From NCBI GenBank assembly GCA_964466115.1, contig CAYXMH010000010.1, positions 27,976-91,975 of the forward strand: DNA of 64,000 nucleotides. Reading direction: 5' to 3'. Every line of letters begins with the position of its first letter. The stretch's first letter is position 1. A model generated the notes under the pieces. It ran no database searches. It was given only the letters and a program-made list of their open reading frames with translations, and was not told the origin of the DNA. This DNA comes from Pseudolysobacter sp964466115. Its GTDB lineage: Bacteria; Pseudomonadota; Gammaproteobacteria; Xanthomonadales; Rhodanobacteraceae. A program made the translations under genes and the position numbers. Shown piece by piece: positions 51,090-59,600 of the stretch.

Positions 51090-52079
51090 TTATAGCGGTT
51101 TATGTTGGACGACGCTCTGTTCAATTGCGCCAAAAATGCTGCGCCCGTCTTGATCGAACATTTCAATCCGCACCTGATCGCCAAAGCGCAGAAACGGAGT
51201 CGACGCTTTGCCATTGGCAATCACTTCCAAGGTGCGTTTTTCCGCCAGGCACGAAGCGCCTACGCTCTCGTCTTGATTGGCGATCGTGCCCGAACCGACC
51301 AAGGTACCGGCACTCAACGGCCGGGTCTTGGCCGCGTGCGCGATCAGCTGCGCGAAATTGAATTGCATATCAACGCCCGCCTGCGGCGCGCCGAACTTTT
51401 GCTGATTGATGTGGCTTAGTAACGGCAAATGGACTTTGCAATCCTTCCATGCCTCCTTAAGCTCATCCGGAGTCACGAATACCGGGGACAGCGCCGAACG
51501 CGGTTTGGATTGCACAAAGCCGAAACCTTTTGCCAACTCCTCGGGAATCAAATTGCGCAAGCTCACGTCGTTGATCAATCCAATCAGCTGAATGTGGTGC
51601 GCCGCCTGTTCCACCGAGCAGGCCATCGGCACGTCATCGGTAACGATGACGACCTCAGCCTCAAGGTCGATGCCGTAATCCTCACTCACCACGCTGATGG
51701 CATCGCGTGGGCCTAAGAACCCGGCGCTGGTGGCTTGATACATCAATGGATCCACATAAAAACTGGCCGGCACCTCGGCGCCGCGCGCTTTGCGCACACG
51801 CTCGACGTGCGGCAGGTACGCCGAGCCATCGACGAATTCATACGCGCGCGGTAACGGTGCCGCTAACGCGCTTGTGTCAAGATCGAATGCCGAAGCGGCT
51901 GTACCGTTATTCAGCTGTTGGTACAACGCATTCAACCGCGGTGCGGTGTTCGTCCAATTTTCCAAGGCCGATTGCAATGTCGGTGCGATGTCGGCGGCGA
52001 TGGCGGCACGCGCAAGATCGCGGCTGACCACAATCAATGTGCCATCACGCCCACCACTTTTTAAGGATGCCAGTTTCAT
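51090..52079 (-). CDS. fahA: Fumarylacetoacetase
   Basis: 329 residues from the ATG at 52079 (MKLASLKSGGRDGTLIVVSR). Hydrolyses fumarylacetoacetate to fumarate and acetoacetate, the last step of tyrosine degradation. FAH-fold features: YGIDLEAEVVIVTDDVPM (about 144-161, with the metal-binding acidic residues), LINDVSLRNL, FGFVQSKP and GTLVGSGTIANQD (about 266-278). This is the shorter prokaryotic form. The frame is open further upstream to 52286 inside hmgA, but that part is not coding. 19 bases separate it from hmgA. Confidence 0.92.
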   Translation of the reverse strand: MKLASLKSGGRDGTLIVVSRDLARAAIAADIAPTLQSALENWTNTAPRLNALYQQLNNGTAASAFDLDTSALAAPLPRAYEFVDGSAYLPHVERVRKARGAEVPASFYVDPLMYQATSAGFLGPRDAISVVSEDYGIDLEAEVVIVTDDVPMACSVEQAAHHIQLIGLINDVSLRNLIPEELAKGFGFVQSKPRSALSPVFVTPDELKEAWKDCKVHLPLLSHINQQKFGAPQAGVDMQFNFAQLIAHAAKTRPLSAGTLVGSGTIANQDESVGASCLAEKRTLEVIANGKASTPFLRFGDQVRIEMFDQDGRSIFGAIEQSVVQHKPL

Positions 52080-52098
52080 TATTGAATTATGCGATGGA

Positions 52099-53454
52099 TT
52101 AAGGTTTTCTAGCCGGATCAAAGTGCTTACGCAAGCCTTGCCAGCATTCGTGATAGTCGCTTTGCAGCTGCGGGGATTCCAGCGCTTGCCGCGTCGGGCG
52201 GATAACCAAGCGCGTTTCAAACATAAACGCCATCGTATCGACGATGTGATCGGGCACACTGACATCGGCGTTTGTGGCTTTCTCAAAACTTACCGCATCG
52301 GGGCCGTGACCACTCATGCAATTGTGCAAACTCGCCCCTCCCGGAGCAAAGCCACCGGCCTTCGCGTCGTACGCGCCATGAATCAACCCCATAAACTCGC
52401 TGGCGATATTGCGATGAAACCACGGCGGGCGAAATGTGTCCTCGGCCACCAACCAACGCGGTGGAAAAATGACGAAATCCAAATTCGCCACGCCGGGCGT
52501 GTCGGACGGCGATGTCAACACCGTGAAAATCGACGGGTCGGGGTGATCGTAACTGATCGATCCAATCGTATTGAAGCGCCGCAAATCGTACTTATACGGC
52601 GCAAAATTGCCATGCCATCCAACCACGTCCAACGGCGAGTGGCCGATGGCCGCGGTCCAAAGCTGACCTTGAAATTTCGCGATCAATTCAAATTGTCCAA
52701 CCCGATCCTCGTACGCGGCCTGCGGACACAAAAAATCTCGGGCATTCGCCAAGCCATTTGAACCAATCGGACCCAACTCCGGCAACCGCATCGCAGCACC
52801 GAAATTTTCACAGGCATAACCTCGCGCTTCCTTATCAAGCAGCTCGACGCAACAACGAATACCGCGCGGCAATACCGCGATTTCAAATGGCGCCACATCG
52901 AGCACGCCAAGCTCGGTGCGCAAACGCAACCGACCGAGCTGCGGCACGATCAACAGCTCGCCATCGGCATTGTAGAAGTAGCGATTGTGCATAGATCGGT
53001 TTGCGGCATACACATGGACGGCCGTACCCGTTTGCAGCTCCGGGCCACCATTGCCTGCCAGCGTCATCATCCCTTCGATAAAATCGGTTGGCGTATCCGG
53101 TAACGCAAACGGGCTCCAGCGCAGCTGATTTGGGGTTGCGGGCAGTTCCGCAAAGCGATTGTGCCAGCGACCGACCGGCATTGCGTGGAACGGCTCATGC
53201 ATCGCACCCGGACGGATGCGATAAGCCCAGCTGCGCCGATTCACATGGCGCGGCGCCGTAAACGCCGTGCCTGAAATTTGTTCGGCATACAAACCGTAAG
53301 GCGCCGCTTGCGGAGAATTCCGTCCTATCGGCAAAACGCCAGGCAACGCTTCGGTGGCAAACTCATTGCCAAAACCGGACATATACCCAGTTTCCGTCGT
53401 CGCGTTCGCCGCAACCGAGGGATCGAACGCGGGATTTTGCATCGAGGCCCCCAT
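52099..53454 (-). CDS. hmgA: Homogentisate 1,2-dioxygenase
   Basis: 451 residues, as expected for the family. Fe(II) enzyme that opens the ring of homogentisate to maleylacetoacetate. YMSGFGNEFATEALPGVLP near the start is the family signature. Iron ligands are expected in PPWFHRNIASEFMGLIHG (His and Glu, about 333-350) and in LHNCMSGHGPDA (about 367-378). The ATG at 53454 overlaps the hppD stop by one base (TGATG); an ATG at 53442 with GGGGGC before it is an alternative. Confidence 0.95.
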   Translation of the reverse strand: MGASMQNPAFDPSVAANATTETGYMSGFGNEFATEALPGVLPIGRNSPQAAPYGLYAEQISGTAFTAPRHVNRRSWAYRIRPGAMHEPFHAMPVGRWHNRFAELPATPNQLRWSPFALPDTPTDFIEGMMTLAGNGGPELQTGTAVHVYAANRSMHNRYFYNADGELLIVPQLGRLRLRTELGVLDVAPFEIAVLPRGIRCCVELLDKEARGYACENFGAAMRLPELGPIGSNGLANARDFLCPQAAYEDRVGQFELIAKFQGQLWTAAIGHSPLDVVGWHGNFAPYKYDLRRFNTIGSISYDHPDPSIFTVLTSPSDTPGVANLDFVIFPPRWLVAEDTFRPPWFHRNIASEFMGLIHGAYDAKAGGFAPGGASLHNCMSGHGPDAVSFEKATNADVSVPDHIVDTMAFMFETRLVIRPTRQALESPQLQSDYHECWQGLRKHFDPARKP

Positions 53455-54530
53455 CAAAGCACCCCACGCACCTGTTGATCGCGCTCGATCGCCTCGAACA
53501 GCGCCTGGAAGTTGCCTTCGCCAAAACCCTCGTTGCCCTTGCGTTGAATGATTTCAAAAAAAATCGGCCCGATATTGGTTTGCGTGAAAATCTGCAGCAA
53601 CAATTGCTTTTTCGTTTCCTGGTCGGCGTCAATCAAGATCTTATTCTTGCGCATGCGCGGCACGTCTTCGCCATGATTGGGGATGCGCTGGTCAATCACG
53701 CCGTAATAAGCATCCGGTGTATCGAGAAACTTCACGCCCGCCGCCTGCATCGCCTCAACCGTGTCGTAAATGGTGTCGGTAAAAAGGGCAATATGCTGAA
53801 TGCCCTCTCCCTTATACAGGTCCAAGTATTCGTTGATTTGCGATTTGGGGTCGGACGACTCGTTCAGCGGAATGCGCACCATGTTGTCCGGCGCGGTCAT
53901 CGCTTTCGAAATCAAACCGGTTTTTGCGCCCTTGATGTCGAAATAGCGGATTTCGCGGAAATTGAAGATGCGTTCGTAATAATTCGACCATTTTTCCATA
54001 TTCCCAAAATGCAGGTTATGGGTGAGGTGATCGATAAAGGTAAGACCAAGCCCCTTCGGATGCTGCGCCACTCCGGGAAGCGGCATGAAATCGCTGTCGT
54101 AAATCGCACCGCGCTCACCATAGCGGTCAACCAAATACAGCATGCAATCGCCGATGCCCTTGATCACGGGCGCATTGACCGCTTTGCTGCGCTCCTTATG
54201 CGTTACCGCCTCACCACCATTGGCCAAAGCGCGCTGGTAAGCGGATGCCGCGTCTTTTACGCGAATCGCAAACCCGCATGCACACGGCCCGTGCGCGGCT
54301 GCAAAATCGGCCGCGAAGGAATTGGGCTCTTCATTGATTAGAAAATTGCAGCCGCCTTGCCGGTACAGCGTAATGTTTTTTTCGCGGTGTTTTGCTATTG
54401 CGGTAAAGCCCATTTGCTGAAACAAGTGGTGCAGACCGGCCGCATCTTTTGCCGCGAATTCCACAAATTCAAACCCGTCAATCCCCATCGGATTGGGATA
54501 CTCGGCCGCGGCTTGCGGTTGTGCGCTCAT
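53454..54530 (-). CDS. hppD: 4-hydroxyphenylpyruvate dioxygenase
   Basis: 358 residues from the ATG at 54530 with AAGGAG upstream. Fe(II) enzyme converting 4-hydroxyphenylpyruvate to homogentisate. Two vicinal-oxygen-chelate halves; the C-terminal half has the iron ligands, LTFIDHLTHNLHFGNMEKWS (about 162-181), GIQHIALFTDTIYDTVEAM (about 240-258) and FFEIIQRKGNEGFGEGNF near the end. First gene of the tyrosine degradation operon. A perfect 7-base inverted repeat 20 bases upstream may be an operator. Confidence 0.95.
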   Translation of the reverse strand: MSAQPQAAAEYPNPMGIDGFEFVEFAAKDAAGLHHLFQQMGFTAIAKHREKNITLYRQGGCNFLINEEPNSFAADFAAAHGPCACGFAIRVKDAASAYQRALANGGEAVTHKERSKAVNAPVIKGIGDCMLYLVDRYGERGAIYDSDFMPLPGVAQHPKGLGLTFIDHLTHNLHFGNMEKWSNYYERIFNFREIRYFDIKGAKTGLISKAMTAPDNMVRIPLNESSDPKSQINEYLDLYKGEGIQHIALFTDTIYDTVEAMQAAGVKFLDTPDAYYGVIDQRIPNHGEDVPRMRKNKILIDADQETKKQLLLQIFTQTNIGPIFFEIIQRKGNEGFGEGNFQALFEAIERDQQVRGVL

Positions 54531-54549
54531 AAACAAGCTCCTTAAATTT

Positions 54550-54565
54550 TAGGCGCAGGCGCCTA
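54550..54565. promoter_or_regulatory. Palindrome upstream of hppD, candidate operator
   Basis: TAGGCGC-AG-GCGCCTA is a perfect 7-base inverted repeat with a 2-base spacer, 20 bases before the hppD start codon and just ahead of its ribosome binding site. Size and symmetry suit a dimeric repressor site. No regulator gene for tyrosine degradation is in the window, so the binder is unknown; a small mRNA hairpin is the alternative reading. Confidence 0.35.
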
Positions 54566-54589
54566 GCATCTACGAGAAATTGAATGATT

Positions 54590-54626
54590 AAAACGCTTGC
54601 CGCCCACACACTCGCCGGTGGGCGGC
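54590..54626 (-). terminator. Rho-independent terminator after the POT transporter gene
   Basis: Perfect 9-base stem GCCGCCCAC (54599-54607) and GTGGGCGGC (54618-54626) with a 10-base loop. On the minus strand it follows the transporter stop by about 50 bases and is followed by AAGCGTTTTAATC, a short T run. It would end the transporter transcript before hppD. Confidence 0.55.
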
Positions 54627-54675
54627 ATTGCTTATTTAAATAACGAGACCAGGCTCTGGCTACCCTCAACCGGTA

Positions 54676-56085
54676 TTAGATCGCGGCAGGTTCGGCTTTC
54701 ATTATCGGCTGCTCTTTGATGTTTTCGGCACCGTGCATCCAATCGACCAATCTGCCGGACAACATCCACAGAACAATCGCAAATGTGCCAAGTACGGTTG
54801 CGATGCCACCGAAAATGGTCAACTCGCCCATTTGCTCGGCAAACGCACCAACGTACCCGGCTATCCAATTGGCGACGAAATTAATCAGGAACCATACGCC
54901 CATCATCAAGCTGGCTAAGCGCAACGGCGCCAGTTTGGTCACCATCGATAAGCCAACCGGGGAAATGCACAACTCACCCATCGTGTGGAAAAGATAGGCC
55001 AACACCAACCAACTCATGCTGGATTTGTGGATCAATGTCGCATCTTTTTCAAATACCGCCGCCACCATGAACAAGAAGCCAATGGCGGTAAGAACCAGTC
55101 CCGACATCATCTTGATCGGTGTTGGCATGCTCCTGCCGCGGTTGGCAATGCCCACCCAAAACATGGCGAACAGCGGCGCCAACACCACGATGAACAAGGG
55201 GTTCAACGACTGAAACCAACCCGCTGGAACTTCAAAATTGCCTAGCATGCGATTGGTGTAATCGGCGGCATAGATGTTCATCAAACCACCGGCTTGCTCA
55301 AATGCGGCCCAGAACAGCACGATAAACACGAACAAGAAGAAGATGACGCGCAGTCGATCGCGCTCAATGGCGGTCAGCGGCGCATGCACGCCACCACTTT
55401 GCGCCAATGAGCGTTTCGCTGCCGGCTTGCGGCCGACATCGCCTAAGAATTTTTGCGCAAACAAAAGCTGAATCACCACGCTTAACAGCATCCCGCAACC
55501 GGCCGAAAAATAGCCGTAACTCCAGCCGTAGTGAGGATCCTCACCCAACGTAGAGCAGATAAACGGCGCTATGAAGGCACCGAGATTAATGCCCATATAA
55601 AAAATCGTGAAGGCGCCATCGCGGCGCTTATCGCCCTCGCCGTACAACTCACCGACCATGGTTGAGATATTGGCTTTGAAAAAACCATTGCCGATGATCA
55701 TCAATAGCAGACCGAGCATGAAAATCGTGATGCTGCCGGTGCCGGGACGAATGCCCATCGCCAAGGTGAACTGCCCTGCGGCCATAATCAAACCGCCAAT
55801 AATCACGGCCTTGCGCTGGCCGATGAAGTTGTCGGCCAACCAACCGCCAATCAGTGGGGTGAAATACACCAAACCGGTATACCAAGCATACATTTTGAGC
55901 GCTTCGCCGCGCCCCCAACCAAAACCGGGATCGGCCGTTTCCGTGGTTGCCACTAACGACAGCACCAGTAAGGCACGCATGCCGTAATAACTGAAACGCT
56001 CCCACATTTCAGTGGCGAACAGCAAAAACAATCCTTTCGGATGACCGAGAAACTCGCCTTTGGGGATATTAAGACCGTTCGACAT
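54676..56085 (-). CDS. POT-family proton-coupled oligopeptide transporter
   Basis: 469 residues, 12-14 membrane helices, the PTR2/POT branch of the major facilitator superfamily, importing di- and tripeptides with protons. Signature ExxERFxYYG is seen as EMWERFSYYGMRALLVL (about 26-42), followed by PLIGGWLADNFIGQRKAVIIG (PTR2 motif 1, about 77-97, written here in parts) and FTIFYMGINLGAFIAPFICS (motif 2, about 157-176). FHTMGELCISPVGLSMVTKL in the C-terminal half is also typical. Sits between aromatic-amino-acid catabolic genes, so its substrates may feed them. Confidence 0.93.
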   Translation of the reverse strand: MSNGLNIPKGEFLGHPKGLFLLFATEMWERFSYYGMRALLVLSLVATTETADPGFGWGRGEALKMYAWYTGLVYFTPLIGGWLADNFIGQRKAVIIGGLIMAAGQFTLAMGIRPGTGSITIFMLGLLLMIIGNGFFKANISTMVGELYGEGDKRRDGAFTIFYMGINLGAFIAPFICSTLGEDPHYGWSYGYFSAGCGMLLSVVIQLLFAQKFLGDVGRKPAAKRSLAQSGGVHAPLTAIERDRLRVIFFLFVFIVLFWAAFEQAGGLMNIYAADYTNRMLGNFEVPAGWFQSLNPLFIVVLAPLFAMFWVGIANRGRSMPTPIKMMSGLVLTAIGFLFMVAAVFEKDATLIHKSSMSWLVLAYLFHTMGELCISPVGLSMVTKLAPLRLASLMMGVWFLINFVANWIAGYVGAFAEQMGELTIFGGIATVLGTFAIVLWMLSGRLVDWMHGAENIKEQPIMKAEPAAI

Positions 56086-56249
56086 TGAAACCTCTGCACT
56101 GACGTGGCGACAAATTTAAAGGGCTGCGGATGCGCGGGCAAAACACACGTGCCTAGAATAACCGATCACATGTACCCTCTGTGGCGACACTCGTCAAATA
56201 GTATTGATGTTGCGCTGCGGCATTTGCCCTGCTGCGCTGCGCATCCAGG

Positions 56250-57119
56250 TCAGTTTCGCTCTTGCACCTGTTGCAATTCGGTGCGCACATCCAACAATTC
56301 CGGGAAAAAGGTCAGCTCCAAGGCCTGTTTCAAGAAGGCCACCCCCGATGACCCGCCGGTGCCGCGTTTGTAGCCGATGATGCGCTCGACCGTTTTCATA
56401 TGCCGAAAACGCCACAGCTGAAAGCTCTCCTCGACATCAACCAGCTGCTCGCACATATGGTAATCGGACCAATACTGCTGCGGATTTTCGTAAATGCGTT
56501 TGAACACCTGCACCAGCTGCGCATTACGGGTGTGCGGCCGCGAAAAATCGCGTTCGATGCATTCGTTGGGGATCATATGCCCGGCGCGGGCGAGATGGCG
56601 CAGAAACTCCTCGTACAGGCTCGGCGCTTGGAGCACTTCGCGCAATTGCGCTTGCACCTGCGGGTTGTAGTCAAACAGCGCAATCATGTCGGCGTTTTTG
56701 TTGCCGAGCAGGAATTCCACCATGCGGTACTGCAAGGATTGGAACCCGGACGCGGGACCCAGCACATGCCGAAACTGCAGATACTCGCTCGGCGTTAAGG
56801 TTTCCAACACCGCCCATTGTTCAAACAATTGTCGCTGGATCTGCTTGACCCGCGCCAGAATTTTTAAAGCCGCCCCGAGTGCGTCGGCGCGCAAATGCAC
56901 CAAGGCGGCGCCGAGTTCATGCACGATCAACTTCAACCATAGCTCGGAGGTTTGATGCTGGATAATAAACAGCATCTCGTCGTGGTGCGGTGGATCGCTC
57001 AACGGTTTCTGCGCCGATAGCAATTGGGGCAATTGCAGATAACCGTCGTAGGTCAATCGATCGCGCAGATCAAGCTCAATGCCGGATTCAATCGCACGTA
57101 GATTTTCGTCACTGGACAT
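56250..57119 (-). CDS. kynA: Tryptophan 2,3-dioxygenase
   Basis: 289 residues from the ATG at 57119. Haem enzyme that opens the indole ring of tryptophan to N-formylkynurenine, first step of the kynurenine route. LTYDGYLQLPQLLSAQKP, the haem-pocket IQHQTSELWLKLIVHELG (about 53-70) and the substrate-loop KRGTGGSSGVAFLKQAL (about 246-262) are all intact. kynB and kynU are not in the window. A TTG at 57131 is an alternative start. Divergent from the dehydrogenase operon with a 382-base gap. Confidence 0.96.
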   Translation of the reverse strand: MSSDENLRAIESGIELDLRDRLTYDGYLQLPQLLSAQKPLSDPPHHDEMLFIIQHQTSELWLKLIVHELGAALVHLRADALGAALKILARVKQIQRQLFEQWAVLETLTPSEYLQFRHVLGPASGFQSLQYRMVEFLLGNKNADMIALFDYNPQVQAQLREVLQAPSLYEEFLRHLARAGHMIPNECIERDFSRPHTRNAQLVQVFKRIYENPQQYWSDYHMCEQLVDVEESFQLWRFRHMKTVERIIGYKRGTGGSSGVAFLKQALELTFFPELLDVRTELQQVQERN

Positions 57120-57501
57120 GCAGTTACTCAAAACGGGGTTGGTGGACCGTCTATTCTACTCATAACTCGATCGAATGATCCCTTTCAAGCCCTTCTTCGT
57201 TGCTTCTCCAAACGTATGCACGCCGCTCATTCACCGATCGGGCGAAAAATCGAAACACTCGGCCACTAAACCCGAGGTTGGAAGAAACGCAACCAAGCTA
57301 AGTCCTTTGTGAACAATTGTGGCGGTAAGGCGATAAGATTGTCTTCCTAGGCGTTTGCAATACTGGCTTCCTCGCCTACTATAGAGCCTTCTGCGCTGCA
57401 CCCTGCCTTGCCATTCGTGTGCTGGCTTGGTATCTAAGCTGTTTCCCAAACACTTATAAGCACAGCCTGCCCTCACCCGGTTATGGCTGCTGGAGGAAAA
57501 C
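57120..57501. other. Divergent intergenic region between kynA and the dehydrogenase operon
   Basis: 382 bases that should hold promoters for both directions. A candidate plus-strand promoter is listed at 57355-57382. An open frame of 150 codons on the minus strand (57231-57683) crosses into the coding region of the E1-alpha gene and has cysteine/arginine-rich, non-protein-like composition; I regard it as chance. Confidence 0.5.
57355..57382 (+). promoter_or_regulatory. Candidate sigma-70 promoter of the 2-oxoacid dehydrogenase operon
   Basis: TTGCAA (57355-57360) and TACTAT (57377-57382) with a 16-base spacer; TATAGA overlaps the -10 with 19-base spacing. Would give a leader of about 110 bases before the GTG at 57502. 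Found by eye. Confidence 0.38.
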
Positions 57502-58581
57502 GTGAGCGTTGTCGCTACATTTGAAATTGAATACCTACAGTACTTGGATGCCGAAGGTAAATTGGTGCGCAAGGATTTGCCCGATTTCGCCAAAGATCCG
57601 AAGCAATTGGTCGAATTGTACAAACTGATGTTGGCAACACGCGTCTTCGATACCAAGGCCGTCGCTTTGCAGCGTACCGGCAAACTCGGGACCTACGCCT
57701 CATGCTTAGGCCACGAAGCAGCGCACATCGCGATCGGTTCGGCCATGCAGGAAGACGATGTATTCGCGCCGATGTATCGCGAATACGGCGCGCAATTTTA
57801 TCGTGGCGTGAAAATGCGCGAAGTGCTGCTGTACTGGGGCGGTGATGAACGCGGTAACGATTTTTCCGGGCCAGCTCACGATTTCGCCTGGTGCGTTCCG
57901 ATCGCCACGCAATGCTTGCATGCGGCCGGCGCGGCGCTGGCGTTTAAGCTGCGCAAAGAACCGCGCGTTGCGGTAACGGTGGTCGGCGACGGTGGTTCAT
58001 CGAAAACCGATTTCTACGCCGCGATCAATGCCGCGGGCGCTTGGTCGCTGCCCTTGGTCGCCGTGATCGTCAACAACCAATGGGCGATCTCGGTGCCACG
58101 GAAAATGCAAACGGGCGCTAAAACCTTGGCGCAGAAAGGCATCGCCGGTGGATTGGAATGCTTGCAGGTCGACGGCAACGATTTGATCGCAATGCGCGCA
58201 GCGATGGATTTTGCGATCAAGCGTGCGCGCCATGGACATGGCGGAACCGTGATCGAAGCGGTCACTTACCGATTGTCCGATCATACGACGGCAGACGACG
58301 CGCGCCGTTATCGCGCGGACGACGAAGTGAAAGCCGCCTGGACCCGAGAACCGTTGCTGCGATTGCGCAAGTACCTCACCGGTCTTGGCGTTTGGAACGA
58401 GAAGCTCGAAGAGGATTGGAAAATCGAAAGCGGCAAGCAGGTCGACGCCGAGGTCAATGCGTATTTGGAAACCAAGTCGCAACCGGTCGAGGCGATGTTC
58501 GATTATCTGTACGAAACCGCCCCGCACGATGTCGCGGAGCAACGCGAGGAAGCTTTGGTTTGGGAGAAACAGCATGGCTGA
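57502..58581 (+). CDS. 2-oxoacid (pyruvate or branched-chain) dehydrogenase E1 alpha
   Basis: 359 residues from a GTG at 57502 with GGAGG five bases upstream. Thiamine-diphosphate enzyme subunit. The TPP motif GDG-x(~26)-NN is clear: VVGDGGSSKTDFYAAINAAG followed by SLPLVAVIVNNQWAISVP (about 163-203). The phosphorylation-loop-like SDHTTADDARRYRADDEVKA (about 260-279) resembles branched-chain and Gram-positive-type pyruvate E1-alpha. The alpha/beta split form differs from the single-chain AceE of enterobacteria. The substrate, pyruvate or branched-chain 2-oxoacids, is not decided by sequence. Overlaps the E1-beta gene by eight bases. Confidence 0.92.
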   Translation: MSVVATFEIEYLQYLDAEGKLVRKDLPDFAKDPKQLVELYKLMLATRVFDTKAVALQRTGKLGTYASCLGHEAAHIAIGSAMQEDDVFAPMYREYGAQFYRGVKMREVLLYWGGDERGNDFSGPAHDFAWCVPIATQCLHAAGAALAFKLRKEPRVAVTVVGDGGSSKTDFYAAINAAGAWSLPLVAVIVNNQWAISVPRKMQTGAKTLAQKGIAGGLECLQVDGNDLIAMRAAMDFAIKRARHGHGGTVIEAVTYRLSDHTTADDARRYRADDEVKAAWTREPLLRLRKYLTGLGVWNEKLEEDWKIESGKQVDAEVNAYLETKSQPVEAMFDYLYETAPHDVAEQREEALVWEKQHG

Positions 58582-59554
58582 GATTACTTTGATCGAAGCC
58601 GTGACGATGGCGCTGGCTTACGAGATGACCAACGATCCGTCGGTGGTGGTGCTTGGCGAGGATGTCGGCGTCAACGGCGGCGTGTTTCGCGCCACGCAGG
58701 GTTTGTCGCAAAAATTCGGGACCGATCGGGTGCTTGACACTCCGCTGGATGAAACCACGATCGCAGGCTTAACCGTGGGTCTTGCGGCGCAAGGCATGAA
58801 ACCGGTTGCCGAGTCGCAATTCGAAGGGTTTATCTACCCGATGATCGATCACATCGTCTGCCACGCAGCACGTTTGCGCTATCGCACGCGCGGGCGCATG
58901 TCTTGCCCGATGGTGTTACGCGCACCGTGGGGCGGCGGCATTCGCGCCCCGGAACACCATTCCGAAGCAAACGAGGCGCTGTTCGCGCATATTCCAGGTT
59001 TGCGCGTGGTGATTCCCTCCTCCCCGGGCCGCGCGTACGGGTTACTGCTGGCGGCGATCCGCGACCCCGATCCGGTGATTTTTTTCGAGCCCAAACGCAT
59101 TTACCGGCAATACAAAGAAGAAGTGCCGGACGATGGCGAAGCCCTGCCATTGGATGTGTGTTTTGTACTGCGTGATGGTACGGATGTAACGCTGGTGACT
59201 TGGGGCGCGCAAGTAAAAGAAACCTTGGAAGCCGCTCATCAGCTCGCTACGGAAGGTATCAGCGCCGAAGTGATCGACGTGGCTACCGTTAAGCCGCTGG
59301 ATTTCGATACGATCCACGAATCCGTGCGCAAAACCGGCCGCTGCGTCATTGTGCATGAAGCGCCACGCAGTGGTGGTATCGGTGGCGAGATTGCCGCACG
59401 GTTAGCCGAAAAAGCGATGTTCGACTTGGTCGCACCGGTTGAACGCGTAACCGGCTACGACACGCACATCCCGCTGTTCCGCCTAGAGATGAAATACCTG
59501 CCCAGTGTCGATCGCATTGTCGCGGCGGTAAAACGCACGCTGGATTTTTCGTGA
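58574..59554 (+). CDS. 2-oxoacid dehydrogenase E1 beta
   Basis: 326 residues from the ATG at 58574 (MAEITLIEAVTMALAYEMTN). Transketolase-like subunit that pairs with E1 alpha; VVVLGEDVGVNGGVFRATQG (about 26-45), the active-site region RVLDTPLDETTIAGLTVGLA (about 54-73), and the transketolase C-terminal domain beginning about residue 200 (VTLVTWGAQVKETLEAAHQL). The frame is open upstream to 58385 within the alpha gene but has no start signal there. 46 bases separate it from the E2 gene. Confidence 0.94.
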   Translation: MAEITLIEAVTMALAYEMTNDPSVVVLGEDVGVNGGVFRATQGLSQKFGTDRVLDTPLDETTIAGLTVGLAAQGMKPVAESQFEGFIYPMIDHIVCHAARLRYRTRGRMSCPMVLRAPWGGGIRAPEHHSEANEALFAHIPGLRVVIPSSPGRAYGLLLAAIRDPDPVIFFEPKRIYRQYKEEVPDDGEALPLDVCFVLRDGTDVTLVTWGAQVKETLEAAHQLATEGISAEVIDVATVKPLDFDTIHESVRKTGRCVIVHEAPRSGGIGGEIAARLAEKAMFDLVAPVERVTGYDTHIPLFRLEMKYLPSVDRIVAAVKRTLDFS

Positions 59555-59600
59555 TCACGATCATTGCAGACCCAAAGAATTAAGATCGAGGACAACCCCA

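Noticed and set aside
57231..57683. 150-codon minus-strand open frame upstream of the E1-alpha gene
   Set aside because: It runs into the E1-alpha coding region on the other strand and its cysteine/arginine-rich composition is typical of a chance frame.
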